A stretch of 64,000 nt of DNA from Pseudomonas marincola (lineage in GTDB: Bacteria; Pseudomonadota; Gammaproteobacteria; Pseudomonadales; Pseudomonadaceae), in the NCBI RefSeq assembly GCF_900116605.1, contig NZ_FPBC01000006.1, positions 186,001 to 250,000 on the forward strand, read 5' to 3'. How positions within the stretch are numbered: the stretch's first letter is position 1; each line of letters begins with the position of its first letter. The notes beneath the pieces are model-generated. The model saw only the letters and a program-made list of their open reading frames with translations, did no database searches and had not been told where the DNA came from. Both the position numbers and the translations under genes were made by a program. Below are positions 58,860 through 64,000 of this stretch, in pieces.

Positions 58860-58888
58860 AAAAAGCCCCGCAATTTGCGGGGCTTTTT
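58860..58888. terminator. Bidirectional terminator after the DUF934 gene
   Basis: AAAAAGCCCCGC, a 5-base loop, GCGGGGCTTTTT. Confidence 0.92.
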
Positions 58889-58918
58889 GCATTTCAGGTT
58901 CGGCCAGCAAACGCCAGA

Positions 58919-59911
58919 CTAATCGAGATTAACCAGTACCCGGCCAACCATGTTGCCAGCCAGGATTTTGCCCAACGCTTCGGGCAACTGCTCAAGCTGC
59001 AATTCAGTCACCAGGCTTTCCAGGGAGTCGAGCTTCCACTGCAAGGAAAGCTTGTCCCACATTGAGGCCTTGACCACCAATGGCAACTCCACCGAATCAA
59101 CGCCCAGCAAGTTGACGCCACGCAAGATGAACGGCAGCACGCTGGCCTTGAACTCGATACCAGCGGTCAGGCCGCAACAGGCCACACTGGCGCCATAACG
59201 CAAAGACTTGACCACGTTAAACAGGATATCCCCGCCAACGGTATCAACCGCGCCTGCCCACTGCTCTTTGAGCATCGGTTTCTCGACGCCTTCGGCAAGC
59301 ACGCTGCGCAAGGTCACCTCGTTGGCGCCCAACGCCTTGAGAAAATCCGACTGCCAGGCTTTGCCTGTCGAGGCTGTCACGCTGTAACCCAGCTTGGTCA
59401 GCAAGGCCACCGCGATTGTACCGACGCCACCAGTAGCGCCGGTGACCAGAATCGGCCCCGCGTCCGGTGTGATGCCGGCCTGTTCTAGCTTGTCGATACA
59501 CAGCGCCGCCGTTAAGCCGGCAGTGCCGAGCACCATCGCCTCACGCATGCTCAGGCCTTCAGGGCGCTTCAACGCCCAGCCAGCGGGAATGCGAATGTAC
59601 TGGCCAAGGCCGCCAGCGGTATTCATGCCGAGGTCGTAACCGGTGACGATCACCTCATCACCCGCGCGAAACTCCGCCACACTGGATTTCTCGACAATCC
59701 CGGCCGCATCAATACCTGGCGTATGCGGGAACTTGCGGGTCACCCCACGGTTACCTGAAGCGGACAGCGCATCTTTGAAGTTCAACGATGAGTACTTGAC
59801 CCGAATCAGCAATTCGCCTTCGGGCAGCTCGCTAATATCACGCATAACCACTGTCTGCTCGAACTCGCCAGACGCCGCTTCACGCACTTGCAATGCTTTG
59901 AATTGACTCAT
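58919..59911 (-). CDS. YhdH/AcuI-type NADPH-dependent reductase (MDR family)
   Basis: A 330-residue medium-chain reductase without zinc ligands. Segments YSSLNFKDALSASGNRGV, FPHTPGIDAAG, GTAGLTAALCI, VTGATGGVGTIA (nucleotide loop) and GGDILFNVV match YhdH/AcuI, which reduces acrylyl-CoA to propionyl-CoA in DMSP and 3-hydroxypropionate metabolism. The exact substrate here is not proven. It may share a transcript with sohB upstream (30-bp gap). Confidence 0.88.
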   Translation of the reverse strand: MSQFKALQVREAASGEFEQTVVMRDISELPEGELLIRVKYSSLNFKDALSASGNRGVTRKFPHTPGIDAAGIVEKSSVAEFRAGDEVIVTGYDLGMNTAGGLGQYIRIPAGWALKRPEGLSMREAMVLGTAGLTAALCIDKLEQAGITPDAGPILVTGATGGVGTIAVALLTKLGYSVTASTGKAWQSDFLKALGANEVTLRSVLAEGVEKPMLKEQWAGAVDTVGGDILFNVVKSLRYGASVACCGLTAGIEFKASVLPFILRGVNLLGVDSVELPLVVKASMWDKLSLQWKLDSLESLVTELQLEQLPEALGKILAGNMVGRVLVNLD

Positions 59912-59941
59912 TGTGCTTCCTGTTCGCTTGTTGTCGAAAAC

Positions 59942-60961
59942 TTACCAGAAACGTTGTTGGGTGAGACGCCCGATCCAGGTCAGGGCGAAACGATCAAGCG
60001 CCACACTGGCAGCCAACCCTACACGTTCCTGCAATGACTTACGGGTGGCAAAGTGCAGGTGATACAGATCATGGCTGGCCAAATGTTCGGCAAGGTATTG
60101 GTCACTGGTTTTCAGCTCGTCGACCAGCAGCTTTTCTTGTGCCGCGAGCCCCAGCCAGACTTCACCCGTGGCAATTGCATCGATATCGAGTTGCGGGCGA
60201 TAGCGCGCCACAAAACCTTTGAACAACTCATGGGTTTGCTCAAGATCTTCCTGAAATTTCTCGCGACCCTTTTCAGTATTCTCACCAAACACGGTCAGGG
60301 TTCGTTTGTATTCACCGGCGGTGAGCACTTCAAAGTCGATATCATTTTTCTTCAGCAAGCGATGAATGTTAGGCAACTGCGCCACCACACCAATAGAGCC
60401 GAGAATCGCAAACGGGGCGCTGATAATCTTCTCGCCAATGCAGGCCATCATGTAACCGCCGCTGGCCGCCACTTTGTCGACACAAACAGTCAGCGGCACG
60501 CCGGCCTCACGCACGCGCGCCAGCTGCGATGAAGCCAGGCCATAGCTATGCACCATGCCTCCGCCGCTTTCCAGGCGCAGCACCACTTCATCCTGCGGCG
60601 TCGCCATGCTCAGCAACGCGGTAATTTCATGGCGCAGATTGTCGGTCGCCGAGGCTTTGATATCGCCATCGAAATCCAGCACGAACAGGCGCGGTTTCTC
60701 CGAGCCGTGTTTTTTCTCGTGCTTGGCGGCCTTCTCTTCGGCCTTGTGCTTGAGCTTCAATTGCGCCTTGCCGAGCGTTGCCTGCTCCAGGCCGTGGCGC
60801 AGTTGCTGATAAAAGTCGTTAAGTTTATCGACCTGCAGCTCGCCGGTTTTACGGCGTCCTTTACTGCGCAGCGCTACCGTCAGGATCAGCACAATGGCAA
60901 TGGCCACAACCACCGTTGCGGTCTTGGCCAGAAAGCCCAGGTAATCTGTAAAAAACTCCAC
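59942..60961 (-). CDS. sohB: SohB, membrane-bound S49 peptidase
   Basis: A 339-residue protein with one N-terminal span (ATVVVAIAIVLILTVAL) and a charged linker rich in Lys/Glu (residues 60-90). The S49 domain follows: nucleophile Ser167 in VAASGGYM and base Lys219 in AGEYKRTLT. Both residues of the Ser-Lys dyad are present. SohB is thought to cleave signal peptide remnants at the inner membrane. The ATG follows AAGGGGATG. Confidence 0.92.
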   Translation of the reverse strand: MEFFTDYLGFLAKTATVVVAIAIVLILTVALRSKGRRKTGELQVDKLNDFYQQLRHGLEQATLGKAQLKLKHKAEEKAAKHEKKHGSEKPRLFVLDFDGDIKASATDNLRHEITALLSMATPQDEVVLRLESGGGMVHSYGLASSQLARVREAGVPLTVCVDKVAASGGYMMACIGEKIISAPFAILGSIGVVAQLPNIHRLLKKNDIDFEVLTAGEYKRTLTVFGENTEKGREKFQEDLEQTHELFKGFVARYRPQLDIDAIATGEVWLGLAAQEKLLVDELKTSDQYLAEHLASHDLYHLHFATRKSLQERVGLAASVALDRFALTWIGRLTQQRFW

Positions 60962-61276
60962 TCACATCCCCTTCTCGATACACCGTTTGCTCCGCGCCAG
61001 GCGGCTCCATTCGCCCAAGCATACCGAGGCCAACCGCAACCGGCCAGCAGTGCTGCGCAACCATGAATGATTAATCATTTCAGTTGCTGAATCACTCGCC
61101 CGAGCGTTTCGTTTGGCGCAAGATCAATTGCGCCAAAGCGGTTTTTCGAGCGGTTTATGGCGAACGCGGCAGGGTTAAAATGGGAAATTCAAACAAGCGT
61201 ATGTTTTTTCGTTGACACAACGCCACTGGAGCCCATAACCTCGCCAAACTTTCAACGTACCGGAGCAATAACGGAC
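60962..61276. other. Divergent region between sohB and the histidine phosphatase
   Basis: A 315-bp gap. A perfect 14-bp palindrome, AATGATTAATCATT, lies at 61066-61079. I see no gene; the open frame from 61157 lacks a ribosome site and family features before 61277. Confidence 0.5.
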
Positions 61277-61987
61277 GTGGGTAGCATTTATCTGATTCGA
61301 CATGGCCAAGCCTCATTCGGCGCCGACAATTACGACAAATTGTCTGATATTGGCATTCGTCAGGCAGAAGTGGTTGGCGAGTATCTGGCGCAACTCGGGG
61401 TCACACTGGACCGCTGCGTAAGCGGCGACCTGCAACGCCAGCAACACACGGCCACCTCCGCCCTGAGCAAATTGCACAGCGCCGGGATAGCCGTGCCGGA
61501 TCATGAGATTAATGCCGCCTTCAATGAATTTGATGCAGATGCTGTAGTGCGTGCTCTGCTTCCCGGCATTCTTCAGGATGAACCTGAAGCGCTGGATATC
61601 ATGCGCAACGCAGCCCAGCACCGCGCCGAGTTTCAGCGCCTGTTTTCGTTGCTGATCATGCGCTGGGTATCGGGCGAGTACGACATAGCGGGCCTACAGA
61701 GCTGGAGCGCCTTCGTCGAGCAAGTGCAAGGGGGTCTGCAAGGGCTGCTAGACTCGGCGCAGAGCAAACAGAATATTGCAGTGTTTACTTCGGGCGGCAC
61801 CATCACCGCCCTGCTTCACCTGATTACCGGGCTGCCTGTAGCGGCGGCCTTCGAGTTGAACTGGCAAATTGTAAATACATCATTGAGTTGTCTTAAGTTT
61901 CGCGGCAACTCGGTGCAACTGGCTTCCTTCAATAGTCACGCACATCTGCAATTATTGAAGGCGCCACAGCTCATCACCTATCGCTGA
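61277..61987 (+). CDS. Histidine phosphatase family protein (phosphoglycerate mutase-like)
   Basis: The GTG at 61277 opens directly into the fold (GSIYLIRHGQASFG), with the catalytic His in RHG; 236 residues. A second segment, AVFTSGGTITALLH, replaces the usual second catalytic His box (S-G-G-T). EFDADAV is the acid/base region. The substrate is unknown: phosphoesters in general. It is followed by the SCP2 gene 55 bp later. Confidence 0.85.
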   Translation: MGSIYLIRHGQASFGADNYDKLSDIGIRQAEVVGEYLAQLGVTLDRCVSGDLQRQQHTATSALSKLHSAGIAVPDHEINAAFNEFDADAVVRALLPGILQDEPEALDIMRNAAQHRAEFQRLFSLLIMRWVSGEYDIAGLQSWSAFVEQVQGGLQGLLDSAQSKQNIAVFTSGGTITALLHLITGLPVAAAFELNWQIVNTSLSCLKFRGNSVQLASFNSHAHLQLLKAPQLITYR

Positions 61988-62042
61988 GCATTGGCCCAAT
62001 GCACCACTAAAAGGTGCAAAACCTGAAAAAAAGGAAGAAACC

Positions 62043-62354
62043 ATGAGCGTTGCAGACATCATCAATACCATGCAATCCAAGTTCAACGCCTCTGCAGCAG
62101 CAGGCCTGGACCTGGTGTTCCAGTTCAACATCGAAGACGGCGAGAACTACTCCCTGATCGTTAAAGACGGCACCTGCGATGTTCAGCAAGGTGACAACCC
62201 GGACGCAAACGTAACGCTGATCATGGACAAAGAAACCCTGAAAGGCATCACCAGCGGCGAAACCGACGGTATGCAGGCATTCATGTCTGGCAAACTGCGC
62301 GCTGAAGGCGACATGATGCTGGCGATGAAGCTGAGCGAACTGTTCCCAGTTTAA
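62043..62354 (+). CDS. SCP2 sterol-binding domain protein
   Basis: A 103-residue stand-alone SCP2 domain: LVFQFNIEDGENYSLIV, GDNPDANVTLIMDKETL and MQAFMSGKLRAEGDMMLAMKL are typical. The fold binds lipids or acyl-CoA. AAGGAAG precedes the ATG. Its terminator lies 36 bp downstream. It is plausibly part of a lipid or acyl-CoA pathway with the APH-like and SDR genes after it. Confidence 0.9.
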   Translation: MSVADIINTMQSKFNASAAAGLDLVFQFNIEDGENYSLIVKDGTCDVQQGDNPDANVTLIMDKETLKGITSGETDGMQAFMSGKLRAEGDMMLAMKLSELFPV

Positions 62355-62390
62355 GCAGCTGAAACGGACGCTTTATGCGCTCGGCAGTGT

Positions 62391-62423
62391 AAAAAACCGG
62401 AGTCCTGGACTCCGGTTTTTTTT
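62391..62423 (+). terminator. Terminator of the SCP2 gene
   Basis: AAAAAACCGGAGT, a short loop, ACTCCGG and eight T. Confidence 0.92.
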
Positions 62424-62574
62424 CGCCTGGCCGGCGCCGATGTCGATTAATCAGGCAGCTTGATTGAGGTGCAACACTCACGCCTATAACAGCATGTAGT
62501 GCTTGCTGGCACCCAAGGGTCGCATTAGATTAGCCAATAATATTGGGCCACCATTATAAGCAGAAGGGATAACC

Positions 62575-63642
62575 ATGGCGCTCACTGATCAGTCCACGCG
62601 TATACGCGATGGCGAAGAACTCGACGCAGCTGTCATTGACCAGTACCTCAAGAGCCATATTTCCGGGCTCAGCGGCACGCCCAAAATCAGCCAGTTTCCG
62701 GGCGGCGCGTCCAACCTGACCTACCTCCTTGAATACGCCGAGAAAGAGTTCGTCCTGCGGCGTCCGCCATTCGGTCACAAGGCCAAGTCCGCGCATGACA
62801 TGGGCCGCGAATTTCGCATTCTCAATCAGCTCAACGACGGTTTCCCCTACTGCCCAAAGGCTTATGTGCACTGCACCGATGAGTCGGTAATCGGCGCCGA
62901 GTTTTATGTCATGGAGCGTGTCAACGGGATCATCCTGCGCTCGGAAATCCCCGCTGAGCTGAACCTCGACGCCGGCAAAACGCGCAAGCTGTGCGAAAGC
63001 TTTATCGACAAGATGGTCGAACTGCATAACGTCGATTATGAGGCTTGCGGCCTCGGAGATCTGGGCAAGCCTGAAGGCTATGTCAGCCGCCAGATCAATG
63101 GCTGGGCGGATCGCTACGAGAAAGCCCTGACGCCCGATGCGCCGCATTGGGAGCCGGTTAAGGCCTGGCTGCGCGAGAAGATGCCCGCAGACCACCCCAA
63201 GCCGGCCATTGTGCACAATGACTACCGCTTCGATAACGTGATTCTTGATCCGCAGAACCCGATGAACATCATCGGCGTGCTCGACTGGGAACTGACCACC
63301 ATCGGCGACCCGCTAATGGACCTGGGCAATACGCTCGCCTATTGGGTCGAAGCGGATGATCCGGCGCCCGTGCAAATGACCCGCCGCCAGCCAAGCAACG
63401 CGCCGGGTATGCTTTCGCGCAAGGAATTCGCAGAGTATTACGCCCAGCGTGCCGGCATTGAAATCAGCAACATCGACTTCTACTACACCTACGGTCTGTT
63501 CCGCCTGGCCGGCATCGTGCAGCAGATCTACTACCGCTTTTATCACGGCCAAACTCAGGACAAACGCTTCGCGCAGTTCATTCACATGAACAAACTGCTC
63601 GAACAAATGAGCCTGCAAGTCATTAACAAATCTCAGCTCTAA
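62575..63642 (+). CDS. APH-like phosphotransferase family protein (acyl-CoA catabolism type)
   Basis: A 355-residue protein kinase-like fold. The nucleotide loop is QFPGGASNLTYLLEY, the catalytic loop VHNDYRFDNVIL (Asp and Asn) and the metal motif VLDWELTTIGDPLMDLG. This branch matches the phosphotransferase domain that pairs with acyl-CoA dehydrogenases (ACAD10/11-like), which phosphorylates 4-hydroxy acyl-CoAs. The SDR gene starts 25 bp later, consistent with a fatty- or hydroxy-acid pathway. Confidence 0.87.
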   Translation: MALTDQSTRIRDGEELDAAVIDQYLKSHISGLSGTPKISQFPGGASNLTYLLEYAEKEFVLRRPPFGHKAKSAHDMGREFRILNQLNDGFPYCPKAYVHCTDESVIGAEFYVMERVNGIILRSEIPAELNLDAGKTRKLCESFIDKMVELHNVDYEACGLGDLGKPEGYVSRQINGWADRYEKALTPDAPHWEPVKAWLREKMPADHPKPAIVHNDYRFDNVILDPQNPMNIIGVLDWELTTIGDPLMDLGNTLAYWVEADDPAPVQMTRRQPSNAPGMLSRKEFAEYYAQRAGIEISNIDFYYTYGLFRLAGIVQQIYYRFYHGQTQDKRFAQFIHMNKLLEQMSLQVINKSQL

Positions 63643-63667
63643 GCTGGCTTAGTTTCAGGGGATACGC

Positions 63668-64000
63668 ATGTCCAAGACTCAACTGTTTGACCTCGACGGC
63701 AAGATTGCATTTGTTTCCGGCGCCAGCCGTGGCATCGGCGAAGCCATCGCCCGCCTGCTCGCTCAGCAAGGCGCGCACGTGATTGTTTCCAGCCGCAAGA
63801 TCGAAGGCTGCCAGGCAGTCGCTGATGCAATCATCGCCGACGGCGGCAAAGCCACTGCCATCGCCTGCCACATTGGCGAGATGGAACAAATCTCCAGCGT
63901 CTTCGCGCAGATCCGCGAGCAGTTCGGCCGTCTCGACATTCTGGTCAACAACGCCGCCACCAACCCACAATTCTGCAACGTGCTCGACACCGACCTCGGC
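63668..64000 (+). CDS. SDR family oxidoreductase (3' end outside window)
   Basis: The ATG at 63668 follows AGGGGA. The frame stays open to the window end, giving 111 visible residues. The cofactor loop is FVSGASRGIGEAIARLLA and the strand-end LDILVNNAATNP is the conserved N-N-A box; the catalytic Ser-Tyr-Lys lies beyond the window. A short-chain dehydrogenase acting on a hydroxy/keto substrate, likely in one operon with the phosphotransferase. Confidence 0.9.
   Translation, partial: MSKTQLFDLDGKIAFVSGASRGIGEAIARLLAQQGAHVIVSSRKIEGCQAVADAIIADGGKATAIACHIGEMEQISSVFAQIREQFGRLDILVNNAATNPQFCNVLDTDLG

Overview
The window looks like a chromosome segment of a Pseudomonas-type gammaproteobacterium with roughly 58-60% G+C by eye. 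The main evidence is the gltA / sdhCDAB-sucAB-lpdG-sucCD arrangement, a BraB-type branched-chain amino acid carrier, a DUF2986 small protein, the PA2778/PA2779-type pair, SohB, HtpG and a PuuB-like oxidase. I cannot name the species from sequence alone.

Layout. 1-3.2 kb: the 3' end of a FAN1-like VRR-NUC nuclease overlapping an XPD/DinG-like helicase that carries its own PD-(D/E)XK-like nuclease motif. 3.2-13.6 kb: mixed housekeeping and accessory genes (DUF502, an Rrf2 regulator divergent from an NDH-2-like flavoprotein, metallophosphoesterase, nitrilase, DMT transporter, GST, amidase, alpha/beta hydrolase) plus an easily missed 59-residue DUF2986 gene. 13.6-21 kb: an SdsB/SdsA-like LysR-alkylsulfatase pair, a periplasmic serine hydrolase, and an orphan Rieske oxygenase divergent from a GlxA-type regulator. 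21-23.6 kb: a type I sulfatase of lower G+C, a decayed integrase 3' end and tRNA-Val(GAC), which together look like the worn remains of an integrated island. 23.8-34 kb: puuB, the PA2778/PA2779-like pair, htpG behind a near-perfect heat-shock promoter, two coupled hotdog thioesterases, a helical-repeat lipoprotein, MAPEG, DUF599 and brnQ.

34.3-47.4 kb is the TCA-cycle block. The minus-strand operon sdhCDAB-sucAB-lpdG-sucCD is transcribed away from gltA, and both promoters can be seen in the 360-bp divergent region. Four gaps between cistrons of the operon carry a stem-loop without a T-tract. 47.5-56.5 kb holds a FadL-like porin, a GNAT, a copper nitrite reductase with an N-terminal cytochrome c domain coupled to a membrane-anchored NirV-like protein, a PhoD-like phosphatase with an HD protein, a ZIP transporter, OsmC and small membrane proteins. 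56.7-64 kb holds CysI with an overlapping DUF934 gene, AcuI/YhdH, SohB, a histidine phosphatase, an SCP2 protein, and an APH-like phosphotransferase followed by an SDR cut by the window end.

Most of the window is conserved core genome. The best candidates for under-described biology are the nuclease-helicase pair, the coupled C39-like peptidase/PA2779 pair, the heme-c-NirK/NirV pair, the series of TCA-operon hairpins, and the perfect 31-bp inverted repeat next to the Rrf2 regulator. I saw no CRISPR array, complete prophage, rRNA operon or intact insertion sequence.
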